Source: Chiridota heheva
Lineage: Eukaryota; Echinodermata; Holothuroidea; Apodida; Chiridotidae
Reading direction: 5' to 3'
Assembly (NCBI GenBank): GCA_020152595.1
Contig: JAIGNY010003238.1
Location: 432,501 to 496,500 of the forward strand
Length of the DNA: 64,000 nt
Position 1 is the stretch's first letter; each line of letters starts with the position of its first letter. Shown piece by piece: positions 43,591 through 55,703 of the stretch. Made by a program: the position numbers and the translations under genes. A model generated the notes under the pieces. That model saw nothing but the letters and a program-made list of their open reading frames with translations, made no database searches and had not been told where the DNA came from.

Positions 43591-44940
43591 TCGAATGAAT
43601 TTATCAAACTGCTAAATGCTACTCTAAAACACAGATTATTGATATTACTCATCCACATATATTAGTTTCTCTATGCAATATGTAAGCATATGAGAAGACA
43701 CTCGCATCTTGTACAGAATCTTGCCATTGTTAACAGGGATGCGACCATATCGTTTTAACAATAAACAATGGTTCCTATCATTTACTGTTGCAAAAATGAT
43801 CATTTCATTTTACACAATATTTTCTTATTAAAATTTCAGTTCAAACCATTAGGCATATTTTACTCAGTTAACATTTACTTTGAAAACAAAAATTTTTGTA
43901 AAAAAAAAATATAAAAAAATTTGTTTACCCTTTGCATCATCAATGACTTTAATTCCTCTGCCTTGAAGAACTTTTCAAGTCTTGTAAAGTTATTTATGAA
44001 TCAACATTCTCTTCTTGAGGAATTGATCAATCAAACATAAAAAGACCGTTTTTTTCTACGACAGAATCTTTTTTAAACAAAACCGCTTTCCCGTTCTTGT
44101 GAATTGATACCAGACAAATCCAGTTCAAGGTCCTTTATTATCCATTGCTTTACCATCTATTACACTATAATAACACTCCCAAAATTCCAACACAGCATAT
44201 AAATGAGTTTGTGCTTGGAAAATAAGCTACATCTTTTTATCAGTCAAAGCTTAATAAGAGCAAGTCACTAAAATAACGTTCAACACACCAGTAAAAGAAC
44301 TTTGAATGTTTACCCCATTATATTTGTTTTAAATCAATTTACATTTTGCTCTTCACGTATAAATCCCATGCATGCCTCATTATGTATAGAAACATGAAAG
44401 AGCTCACATCTTCTTCACACACACAAACAAAAATTATTTCAAGAATTCATACATTCAGGAGCTGAGAAACTCACAAACTATTCACAAACATGAAATTGTT
44501 CATGTCTTCAAATTTTCCCGTGAATCAAATACAATAATAAGTTTGCAGCACTCAAGAGGATAATATAGTCCTCACATTTGAAAGTCAACCATGTGTAATT
44601 TTTTTCTTCATAATATACAGTATAACCACATGAGAGCAATAAAACCATGTTTGGATCAAGAAGCTTGAAACTTTCTAAATGCAGCATTTATACCTACTGT
44701 ACGAACAGAATATTTAGCAAGATGCAGTCTCAAGAGGTATTTAGATCTGCGATACCGTTCCGGCAAGCCTAACTTAAAGGAGGCATATCGTGATACTCAC
44801 GGCAAATAAAATTGAGTTACCCAATCAGATATTGCCATATGATTTAAACATGTTGGTCATGACACCTAATTTCTAATGACTTAGTTCTACTGTTTCTGAA
44901 ACAGAAAAATAATAATGTACTTATACTAACATAAATATAT
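43591..44940. other. No feature recognised
   Basis: AT-rich sequence upstream of the 5'-most exon seen. I looked for a signal-peptide exon on the minus strand and found none. Confidence 0.45.
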
Positions 44941-45495
44941 TGGTTTGGTTTGTTGATGTTTAACGGCACCACAAGAGTCAGAGTCAAAGGTACCAAGAGG
45001 GTGTTAAAAACTAAGGTGCTTGAGTTACATGTAGGACAGAGAGGAAAGAGAGGTGAAATAAAGAGGAGGGAGGGAAAGAAGTTAAGGTAATAAAAGGAAG
45101 GTGAGGAAGGTAAGGCAGAGAAGGAAAAGAAGGCTTAGATCAGGTGAAATAAATTGCTGTTGCGGAGAAAGGTGATGAACTTGGAGGTGGGATTGTTCTT
45201 TAAAAGATCGCCAATTGAGATGGAGGGGGAGAGGTGTGATGTGGGATTCAGGTACTGTATATGGGACAGGTTAAGAGGTTATGCTTGATCGAGAGATCGG
45301 TGTTGCATGTAGAGCAGAGAGGAGCAGCTGAGCCGGAAAGTAGGTGAGAGTGAGTGAGAAAGGTGTGGCCAAAGCAGATGCGGGTAATAAGAACGTCCTC
45401 CCTGCTGTTGTGAAAGTGCAGGGGGACGTTGGTTCTGACGTTGGGTTTGATGGTGTGAAGTTTGTTACTGGTCTTGAGATTCCAGGAGTCTTGGA
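44941..45495 (+). repeat. Dispersed repeat R, copy 2
   Basis: TGGTTTGGTTTGTTGATGTT, GGTACCAAGAGGGTGTTAAA, the GA-rich block, then ATGCTTGATCGAGAGATCGG and GTTACTGGTCTTGAGATTCC. It extends about 100 nt further than the copy at 18511, so that copy is truncated. Confidence 0.75.
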
Positions 45496-47394
45496 GTAAT
45501 TACTAACATAAATAATTTATCACTATAATGTCTCCATCGTATTTTCATAAAGTTCCGATTTTTATCTCTTATAGATTCTAAATCAAATTGTTTTTCTGGC
45601 AACAAGCGATCGGCCCAAAGTTGAGGTAAGTGTTAAAAGCAATCGAACATATCGATTTAATACTAGAACTAACGTTAGTTACAACGTGTAAATCAATAAG
45701 CCTACTGATTGTATCACAGTCTGTTTCGCATCACTACTAGCTGCCATTTTTTTTCTATTTCTTTATTTAACAAGTTATCACAGTAAAGCTAAGCTGATAA
45801 ATTCCCACGGTCCCTCCAATACAAACTGACAATACATACTGTACTGAGTCAACTCAGTCATTACACAGTGTACTACATGTATGTACAGTATACCAGCACT
45901 GACCGTGTGCACGAACGTAAAATCAAAAATCTAGTGCATAAATAGATAGAAACGATCTACAACCCAAGGGTAATATAAAAGTTCTCATCACACAATTTTA
46001 CTGAGACAAAACCTCCCCTCTTTCAAAACAAGATTTGCTTGAATAGCAGAGTGGAATCTGCTATCTGTAAATAAAACAGGTCTACATGTGGCTACTGCAG
46101 ATGTTTCAGGAATTATGATGCACACCTTCTACATACCAAATCCCTGGGTGTAAAATGTACAGGTTGATACAAGACAGATTGTGAAACAAGCCTTATCATC
46201 CTAATGGCAAGATATCTCACTAATAGGGCTCTTTGAAGAGTGATAGACAGGGCACAATAGGAGTAAAGGCAATGGACTAATTACAGCAATGATTTATTAA
46301 AAAGCAGTTGCCCTCCCTGGCCAATATGAAACCAAGTGGCAGTGAACTATAGTACAACAAGGCACCAAGTGGGAACTCACAGTCTTAAAGGCTAAAAAAA
46401 AAAAAAAAACAGGTTGATCTATACAACTTTAAATGATACTAACTTAAAAATAAAAGCAATATAAAAGCTACCAAATAATAAAAAAAAAATCATCAACTTC
46501 TTCATTTAAAGATTAATTCCATTACTGTATAACAGTCTTTTTACTCAAACCATGGAGTTTAAAACACAGTCATCAGACCAGGATTTCCCATCTAAAGATT
46601 AATTTGCCAGACCATGGAGATAATATTTGAGAAAAATAGTATCGCCATGCTCAGAGAAGCATATCCTATGGCAAACTCTAACACCATTCATTTAATGTTG
46701 AAATTGACTTTTAGCTGTGCTATCTTGCAATGGGTGAAGTTTAAAATGGGCAAAGTGGAGGGTTGGGAATATAGCAATATTCATTTCCTGACTTTTTTCA
46801 ACCATTTTGGCCACAAGTAAAGGCAACAGTATAAATATTTACATTATAAACAATTTATATTTATATTTAAAAAAAATGAAAGTGAAAATCATGACTTTTG
46901 TTAAGTGACCATTTAACCTCATTCTATTTTTAATCGGAATGATACTTCTACTGTACTTGATAAATTTCTGAAAAAGGTACAATGGTACCATCATAGTCTG
47001 TCTGAGCAGGGCTGACAGTTTGAATACTTTGGCATGTCTAATCATGGAGCAATTAACTGGTCTAATGAAAGTGAAAATCATGACTTTTGTTACTGTACAC
47101 TAACATAACTTAGAAAACCTAAAATCACAGCAGACCTTGCCAACAGCAACATGATAACGTACATGTGCTTGAGAAGCAAAATAACTTATCATGAAACACC
47201 TAAGCGCCATGTAAACAGTAATGTTCTAAAGGCCTATTGTGTGTGCAGCAAATGCATGCTTATATGCATGCTGGGACATTCTGTTTGAATCATACGATTG
47301 ACCTGGTAAAATGATAGTGACCTAGAAAGTACAGTGCACATCTCAATTCAATTCATGCAAAACATTTCACTCACTCTGTCCCCTTTTCAACCAC
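45496..47394. other. No gene; 28-bp direct repeat at 46876 and 47066
   Basis: ATGAAAGTGAAAATCATGAC then TTTTGTTA occurs at about 46876 and about 47066. No other structure; ORF 46614-46820 has no domain. Confidence 0.45.
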
Positions 47395-47765
47395 CCTGTC
47401 TGCTTCACCCATACTATGCCCTTTTTTCACCCATACTATGCCTTTTTTCACCCATACTATGCCTTTTTCACCCATACGATGCCCTTTTTCACCCATACTA
47501 TACCTTTTTCACCCATACTATGCCCTTTTTCACCCATACTATACCTTTTTCACCCATACTATGCCATTTTTCACCCATACTATGCCATTTTTTCACCCAT
47601 ACTACACCTTTTTCACCCATACTACGCCTTTTTCACCCATACCACGCCTTTTTCACACATACTATGCCTTTTTCACCCACACTATGCCCTTTTTTCACCC
47701 ATACTATGCCCTTTTTTCACCCATACTATGCCTTTTTCACATATACTATGCCCTTTTTTCACCAT
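47395..47765 (+). repeat. 20-22-bp minisatellite (CACCCATACTATGCC), about 18 units
   Basis: CACCCATACTATGCCTTTTT units with T-run length variation and TATACC, TACGCC and TACACC variants. Pyrimidine-biased; overlapping Pro/Phe-rich ORFs across it are artefacts. Confidence 0.96.
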
Positions 47766-49189
47766 ACTTTGCCCAAATTTATTATTATCTTTTTATAACC
47801 TAGATAAAATATATGAATTCAGTTGCCTCCTAGGAAAATAGATGCTCAAACTATATGGGACTACTTGCTGCAGAGAACTATAAACAGCCCCTTGCAAGGG
47901 TTTGTAACATCTTGGCTTGAATTGAAATGTTCTAATGCTGTGATTAGCTGTACTCTACCCCCTTAAATATCAAGCTAGGACTGTTAGGTTTATTTGTAAT
48001 TTTTTTAAGTTTTACACGATGAATAATATTAATGAAATTAAGGCTTCTAAACAACCCAAAGACATTGACACAACATTACGTAAATAGGCATATATACTTC
48101 AAACATGAGGGTACTGTATTTTTAAAGCAGTATGCCATTTCTCTGATCTGCATTTTCTCATAACTGTTGCATTTTATTTATCGTTAAAATAATAACATCC
48201 CAGTCAGTTCCCAGCCTCGCAAAAAGTCGCATATTCTCTTCTGTGCGTATTCCGCCCACTCAGGTTTATAGATACATAATGAGCTAAAACATGCTGTTTT
48301 TGAAGGTGATTACAGCTTTGTTAAGACCAAAAAACGTTAGTAATACATCAAATTTAGGCAGATAAAGGGTTGAAAATTCTGTCCATCAACATTTAAAGAA
48401 ATATTTTCAGCAAAACAATGAAAATCGGAGAGATTTATAACGATTACAAATTAGGAAAAACCGGTGTCAAAAAAGCGTGGTCACAAACCAATTTTCAGTC
48501 TTGGGCCCACACAATCTTTACATATGTGAATAAACGATTTCCTTTTCTATTTAAATCTATGAAAATAAGCATGAAAATCAGAGGAATCCAGTCAGTGGCA
48601 AATTTTGCACCTATTTCCTGAGAACCATGTTGATTTCGCTAATATAATATCATATCATGAAAATATCCAAAAATATGGAAAATGTGGTATCATTCAAAAT
48701 AAAAATCAACCAACTCCTACCTAGCTCACTATCTTCACTTTACAACATTGTCAGGTGACAACCTAATGTGATAGAAAACTGTGTCATCCAGTGATCAGTT
48801 TACGTAAAAACTGCAAATTCTGAAAGTTGGGAGAGTTCTGATCGATGACAATGACATCACACCACCTCATTAATGCAAGGACTGATCCCTGCAGTCAAAT
48901 ACAGTACTTCAGAAATTTAAAATGCAGTATTTGAAGGGAGCCATACAACAGCTCCATTACAATGAACAGTAGCTACTGTATGTTTGTTTGTACAATAGTA
49001 AGTTGGTATACTTGGCAACGACGAAGAAATAACAGTAAATTGACCTTTTAATTTAGTACTCCGAGACCCGGGGGGCTGCGGGCACCACTTATAACGGCGG
49101 GACGAACATAGAGATGACTTACGGACAAACATAACATCGACAACCAAATCAATGTCCACAGCCTTTGATAACCAGTTGTGGTGCACTGG
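47766..49189. other. No feature recognised
   Basis: No exon, array or TIR element recognised. ORF 48418-48621 has no domain. Confidence 0.45.
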
Positions 49190-49320
49190 CGTGTCTACCC
49201 AACCCAAGCTTGAACCCAGGGACTCGTGATCTGTAGACAAGTGCCATTACCGCTACACCACAGGAGGTGGTCTGTAGACAAGTGCCATAACCGCTACACC
49301 ACAGGAGGTAGACTTGGGTT
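49190..49320 (-). other. tRNA-like SINE head, partly duplicated
   Basis: On the minus strand, TGTGGTGTAGCGGTAATGGC (A-box-like TGGTGTAGCGG), CTTGTCTACAGATCACGAGT and CCTGGGTTCAAGCTTGG (B-box-like GGTTCAAGC). A shorter copy of the A-box half (GGTGTAGCGGTTATGGCACT) lies directly 5'. tRNA-derived; not a functional tRNA by eye. Confidence 0.6.
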
Positions 49321-49608
49321 TTTATTTGGCATATATACTGTACTGTACTACTGTACATAATATTCACTATTTCTTTCAAAAAATGTCCCACTGAAAATGA
49401 TGGGAACATCTATCCCTGTAAGAATTTGATTAGGAGAATGCTACAGACTCAAAAAAATAGCTAAAAGATTTGCATTTTGCATACACAATATGAAGGTTGC
49501 TGTAATGCATCACAAATTTGCATATTAAAGCCTAAATATTCAGTAGACTATAAAGTGGTCAATTTTTAGATTTTGATGAATGTTATGCGCCTCTCATGAT
49601 TTTAGATC

Positions 49609-50148
49609 ATAAAGGAATATTCCCATGAATATTTGTTCATATATGATAGAGAAAATTTGAAGAAACAAAGTGGTGAAAAACTTTAATAAATCTTATTCCA
49701 TTTAGAAGTTATAACAATTTAAAGAGTCAACAAATGTTCTTAAAAACACCTTATACAGTATATGTCCTTCAGCTTGTGATGCCATCAAGGCAATTACAGC
49801 ACAGTTCTTATGTATTTCTTATAAATTTAATCACACTTTTTAACATTATCAAATAGCATTTTTGGTTCATTATAGAGATAGGGTGGAATATATAATTTAC
49901 AAGAAAACAGTTTCTTGTTTTCTTGGTGTACATCACATTTACAATAGGAAAAAAAATTAAATCATTTTTAAAGAAATACAAAAGACATTTTGTTAAAATT
50001 GTTCAATCATCACAGATGTTTTGTTCAAATCAAAAATACTTTAAAATTTTGTAACTTCTAAATGGAATAAGATATTAACATAGTTTGTTTCTAAAAAATT
50101 TCTCTATCAAATATGAACAAATTAAAATCCATGGGCATATTCTTTAAA
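49609..50148 (-). mobile_element. Foldback MITE, family A copy 4 (reverse orientation)
   Basis: Ends AAAGGAATATTCCCATGAAT and AATCCATGGGCATATTCTTT. The internal order, with CTTCAGCTTGTGATGCCATC to the left, is the reverse of the copies at 1547 and 15996. Confidence 0.8.
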
Positions 50149-51639
50149 GCAATTTAGGTCATGTTGCCTCTATATATCCATATACCTTTAATATATTGTA
50201 ACAATACAATACACTTTCACCTAAAATGTAGCATGCTGAGAAAGACTTAAAAGGGTCTGATCAAATCTGTTGACCATCAAACTTGCCAACAAATACTAGT
50301 CTGACCAAAAGAAAGGTAATTGTTCACCATGCATCTTTACTTGAAGATATTCAATGAATAAGATGGTTATCAATGAGCAATCATTAGTATTTTGTCTACT
50401 GTTGAGATAAACATTTCCAGTTCACCTTCTTTCCAAAAATCCACCCACTCTTTCTCTTTATCTCTGTTCTTTTCCTACTAAAAAAATGTCACTGTTTAAA
50501 GTAGGAGCTACAACCTCCCAGGTTCAATCATGGATATACTTTTGGGACCCAAATAATATCTCCATTGTTTAAACAACATGGAACAAATTTTTATGTACAT
50601 TTGAGGACTCTGCATGACCTGGCAGACAATGCAGTGGTGCTAGTGTGTTTAGGAAAGGAAAGGGGAGGGGGCTATTGGGGCTAAAAATGCTGTATCAAGT
50701 ATAAAAGCTATATTTAGTATAAATGAAATATCACAGTAAATAGAAAACAGAGATGTTGGCAGTGACAGCTGGGATATTTAATACAATTTTCTTACATTTA
50801 AACATCCTTCAAGGAAAATTTGGAAAGAAGAGGAATCATTATCATAACCCATGAGTAAAGGTTGATGCAAGCAAGCATGACAGCCAGAACAAGCTAGTAT
50901 GACAGCCAGAACATTATCTAGAGAAAACTTTGTAGTAGCATAAATATTATGCAAAACCAATGAAATAACTTGCACTAATGATATGAAAATTGTTTTGAAC
51001 TTAATTGTACATAAAATGTAACCAAAATATGCCTTAAAATAGTAAGTGATCAGATCTACATGTAGAATATTGTAGTATAAAAAGGTCATTGACCTCGTTT
51101 TAAGGTCAAATAAAGTAATTCTCATAATTGTTTTTAATGTTTTTATAAAACTTGACAAATCAGACAAGACTTTTACTACACTGCAATAAATATTCTATAT
51201 TTCTAATCACAGCCCAAGTGAGTCACCTGGTATGAAAATGCCTAGCGGCGTAACTAAGGGGGGGGGGAGGAGGACAGGCTCCCCGGCCTGTGAAGAAGAA
51301 AAAACAATATACCATAAGGGCTCACAGGGCCCCACTTTCCGAGGCCCATAGGGCCCTAGCTATGCCACTGGATGTTGGCATTTATTAGTCATATCGACTA
51401 AATTATCGTAAATTTTGGACCAAAACTCTTCTAGTTTGCACTACAAAATCCCCTATTTTAGGCCCAAACTCATAAATTTCCAAACAAAAATATTTAAATT
51501 TGGACCAAAAACCTTCATTTTTGGAACATAAAACCTCAATGTTTTGAAAAAATTACAACTTTTTGGGAAGATTAGGCCCCCCCCAAAAAAAAAAAAAAAG
51601 CACACCCATGGAGACAATATTTTTACACAGGACTAAGGC
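50149..51639. other. No gene; G- and A/C-run low complexity near 51257 and 51570
   Basis: Long G and A runs flank text such as GCGGCGTAACTAAGGGGGG and CTAGCTATGCCACTGGATG, common repeat-derived phrases; no ORF with a domain. Confidence 0.45.
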
Positions 51640-51925
51640 TGCCAGTGCAGTGGCTCAGCAATTAAGGAGTCAAGCTCATATTCGAAAGGTACCAGGTTCA
51701 ATTCCCGTTGTGATCACTGCAATGTGTCCTTGAGCAAGACACTTTCCTCTACTTGCTTCAGTCCACTCAGCTGTGAAAAATTAATACCAGCACTGCTGGG
51801 GAGTTAATCTGTGATGAACTGGCATCCTGTCCAGGGGGAGTCATGTACTCTCAACCCCTTGCGCCACGGTCCCTGGGGATAAGCACCGGCTGTATGAGCC
51901 TAATGGCTTGATGGAATTAGCTTTC
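51640..51925 (+). mobile_element. tRNA-derived SINE, family S1 copy 3 (best preserved)
   Basis: A-box-like TGGCTCAGCAATTAAGG and B box GGTTCAATTCCCG at tRNA spacing. Then TGTCCTTGAGCAAGACACTT, CAGTCCACTCAGCTGTGAAA, CTGGGGAGTTAATCTGTGAT and GCCTAATGGCTTGATGGAAT. Internal Pol III promoter and body are intact enough to identify the family. Confidence 0.85.
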
Positions 51926-53043
51926 TAAGGCTACTTCAATATCAACCATCTGCAAATTGATATTACCACAGTTACTGTATGTGTGATGATATATCCTGAT
52001 ATCATGTATCATTGATCTTACAGTAAATATTATCATGTAAAACCTTGTTTCGATGATTATTAACTTAAATTCCTCTATTGTTGTGTTTTCTACTTTTATT
52101 TAAAATTGATTTGAAAAATAACAATTACTATTTCCCAATTTTCCTCACACTTAAGAAGAAATGACAAACAGAATTTGATAAATGTGTTAAAAATCTTAAA
52201 TTCCCTATAAAATTGTTCATATGATATTATCAGTATTAGGCATTATCTTATTATGAAGAAAATTAATCAAAGCAAAGTTTCATTGGCAATATCACAATTA
52301 TGGTGGCAGCCTTACACTGCTACAATTCCCAGGGGGCAGGGGCAAGGGAACTTGTCCAGGTCGCCATGTAATACATAACAAATTTGCAAACTAATGCATG
52401 TAAATTCAAAATGCATTAAAAGTCAATTTCAGATTGGTTTTGATGACATCTTATGTTACTCATTGTTTTGATAGTTTGTAAAAGCAATTTACAGTAGGTA
52501 CAGTAATGTTACCTCTCCATGTCTTCATAACTTATAACTTATTTACATAGAGCTTTTCATGTGTCCATGGCTTTCAATAAATTTTACAGCAATTTGAGAT
52601 GCATAAGTTACACTTCCCTGTTACTACACATTTAGACTTTCAATTCTGAACAATAACCAAAGAAACCCATCTCCTCCACCACAGCATCAATATGAAGCAA
52701 CAAATATCATATGTCATAGCCTGGAATGTGCCCTCCAGTGGAACTATCACACTCATCTCATATCTCTATGCTGATTCACGGATTTCATGGAAGTAATATT
52801 TATGAAGCGTCTCATACACCCTACCAGGATAGATCATGGAATTCCTCTGCAATTAATGTACACTATTGCACTGCATACTGTACATGACTTACTAGCAATT
52901 AAATTTTACACTGGATTGACTTTTGATTACAAATTATGACAGGTATGACATGATGTATGATGAAGCAAACATGAAATACAGGGTATAGATTTTTGTTCTT
53001 CATACATAACAGTACAGTAAGAAATATTACTGAAATATCAGGA
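51926..53043. other. No gene recognised
   Basis: GATATATCCTGATATCATGT words and a TGGCAGCCTTACA end near 52310 hint at a degraded TIR element starting before the SINE (AAGGCTGCCA at 51634), but this is weak. Confidence 0.35.
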
Positions 53044-53615
53044 TTAAAGGATTAGTTTAGGGGTCAAGCAAGTCTCTCTTATATGACAGAGGACTTAAAG
53101 GAAACACAATAGTGAAGAAAGCATTTAAAATTCTTATTTCATAAAGGAGATATCTTAGTTTTAAGTTTGGTATCATTCGTGTACAAACGACTGAAATCTG
53201 ACTAGTTGTGATGTCATTGCCTCAGATTCCTCAAAATCTTGACGTATTTCATCATATTTTGTCCTGTGATTTTGTGGCCCAAAAACCATGGGATATGTCA
53301 AAAAAGTAGCAAAACTGAATCTAGGAAGGGTATTAATGATATACCACCTGAAGACAGTTTGAGAAAAAATAACAGTAAAAAATTAAATAAACTTTTGTTT
53401 AAATACATTAACAAATGTTAAGAATGTGTGGATGAAGATGCCAACTTTCAGTAGTAGGCTTAATACACCAATCATTTCTACACAGATAAGACAGCTTTAA
53501 ACTTGAATTTCTCCTTAATGGAAAAAGATTTTTGTACACTTTTTCACCATTTTGTTTCTTTTAAAGTCGTCTTTCATATAAGGTGGACATGCTTGACCAC
53601 TGAACTAATCCTTCA
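53044..53615 (+). mobile_element. Foldback MITE, family B copy 5
   Basis: Left TTAAAGGATTAGTTTAGGGG, GAGGACTTAAAGGAAACACA, centre GTTGTGATGTCATTGCCTCA, right AAAGTCGTCTTTCATATAAG and CACTGAACTAATCCTTCA. Short ORFs inside are shadows. Confidence 0.82.
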
Positions 53616-54457
53616 AGATCATTCTTTAATGTACATATCAATTGTTGATTGACCGAAAACATCACTAGGCATACAGTACATAGCAAATTCATTAGCAAAA
53701 TGTCTGTAATTCTCTAGAATAAAAATGACTTCGTGTTCCTTTACTCCATTTTATGCCAATATGAGCATTAAAAGGTTTTGCGAAAACATTGACAGTATAT
53801 CCTTCGCTATCTATTGAATGAGACATAAAATCTAACATAATCCTTATTTCATGATAGAATTAAAAATAACACATTTTCTGGCCAAGCTTTATACCCCCTT
53901 AACCCTTACTCTCCCAGCGTCACGGTGACCGTGACAGTTACGATCCATTTTCCAAAAATGTTTTTGAGTACCTTCCCAAAATCCCATAGAGCTGCAAATA
54001 AGTTCATTAAAACCAGATTGAATAGATCTTTCATAATATAGTTATTTTGTTGGGGGGTAAGATTGAAAATTTTTGAGTAAAATCGTTACAAAAAAGTGCA
54101 TTTTTAAAAAAACAGCATTTTTTTTTTTTTTTTTTTTAAACGAATGTCATACGTGAATATTTTTCTATTTTTTTTTCTTCAGGTAAAGTATAAAGATAGT
54201 TTGAATTGTTGGCTGCTACACGATTTTTACTTGTACTTGGTCAATGTTTGTGTTTTGTTGGAGAAAATATGCAAAATTTGTGATTTTGGGCCATTTTGGA
54301 CCTTTTTTGATAAAAAAATATAAAAACCGCCCAAATATTGTATTGGAATTTTTAAAATCTCTACGGGTAGAGGAGAAATAGATCTTTCAGACGAACTATT
54401 ACAATAACAGATGCACCCCCTCTACATGTCTAAAAGGTCTCTGATGATGACGTCAAT

Positions 54458-54694
54458 TTGCGTCTTTTTTTTTTCTTTTTTTTTTTTGATTTCAACATCA
54501 CAAAATGGCAGAAATACAAGTTCAACCCAGAACGTGCCTTCCGACTCCTATGTTTTCTTCAGAATAATGATGACTCAGAGGGATCGGACGGTACTTCTGA
54601 TGAAGAAGATGTACCAGAACTCGACCAGATTAAGGAAGAGGAGAATATAGAGCCTGCTGAGATGGATAGTGATCTGTTCCAAATTACGGAGTTG
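54458..54694 (+). pseudogene. Acidic ORF inside the piggyBac-like element (possible N-terminal exon)
   Basis: The frame runs through KYKFNPERAFRLLCFLQNND, SEGSDGTSDEEDVPEL and EMDSDLFQITEL, then meets TTG|GTGAGT, a good donor at 54695. Acidic, serine-rich N-termini are common in piggyBac transposases, but no conserved domain is visible, so identity is inferred from position. The start is uncertain because a poly-T run precedes it. Confidence 0.4.
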
Positions 54695-55481
54695 GTGAGT
54701 GTTTTCTTCCAAAAATAGTGAAAGTACTACATTGTAAATGTATAGTAATAAAATAAGGCTTATAGAATTCTAATGATAAATTAGCGTGGATTTTTGCTTG
54801 TTACGATAAACAAGTAAAGGGACACTAAAATCACATATAAAAAAAGGATTTAGGTCCTTTCTATAATAGCTGGATGAAACAAATGAAAGCTGAACCCCAA
54901 TAATAACATTTCTAAATGGACTGAAATATATGTATTTCCCAATGGCAAAATTGTAAATTTAGGCCGACTGAAATATGTGTATTCCCAATATCACAAAATC
55001 CAAGTTCCATTATTTCAGGGCCAAATCACAATTTTATGGGAAAAAGTGGAGTAGGGGTTCCATGTTAGGGCAAAATACACATGTTGGGGTGCCCCAGGCC
55101 CATTAGAAGAAAAAATGCTTGTATATAAACCTAGTACCGGTACATTATTTTATGCCCCATTTTTTTAGGACCATGATCCTTTTCCCTCCCCTGGCTATGC
55201 CACTGTTGTGGTGATGACTAGATCAATAAAACAAACATTTTGGACCCCTGTATGTATCCCGGGCTTGGCTGTAAAAGTCTGTCCCCACGGTTACCACAAA
55301 ATTGTGGGGCAGGTTAGAAACCACAATAACATGTTATGCGTATGCTTGAAGAGGACGCGCCTCCCGCTACTAGAAACCACAATAACATCTTATGCGATAA
55401 CATGTTAACAATGCTATGCTTGAAGAGGACGAACCCTTACTCCCCAACCCAAGCGGAAGAGGGACAGACAGTTGAAGATGA

Positions 55482-55703
55482 GCCCAGGCCCCTCTTCCAG
55501 GCCTTCCGCTGCAGTCTCGCCACCATCACCACTCAAAGAAAATCCAACTGCAGCGGAAAAAGCTGCCAAGTCGGCTGCAGGAGATACAACGGTCGAAGGT
55601 CATCCCTGCAGCCTTTGATAAAGACTATCATCTGTGGGAAGTACTGGTGGAGAGTGACCCACCACGAGGTCTTGGTAACTGGTTATGGGAAGACCAAACT
55701 AAA
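55482..55703 (+). pseudogene. Second ORF piece in the piggyBac-like element
   Basis: 74 open codons in one frame: LQEIQRSKVIPAAFDKDYHL, WEVLVESDPPRGLGNWLWED, ending ACT AAA|GTAAGT (donor at 55704). Local GC is higher than its surroundings. No domain recognised; it may be decayed transposase or captured sequence. Confidence 0.35.

Noticed and set aside
47334-47841. Pro/Phe/Tyr-rich ORFs of 121-154 codons in all three frames
   Set aside because: Shadows of a pyrimidine-rich minisatellite.
49190-49290. Functional tRNA gene on the minus strand
   Set aside because: A- and B-box-like words are present but I cannot fold a full cloverleaf, and the partial duplicate suggests a SINE.
51632-52313. TIR element bounded by TAAGGCTGCCA and TGGCAGCCTTA
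   Set aside because: An 11-bp terminal match only; the flanking 8 nt do not agree and a SINE occupies the left side. Possible but too weak to call.
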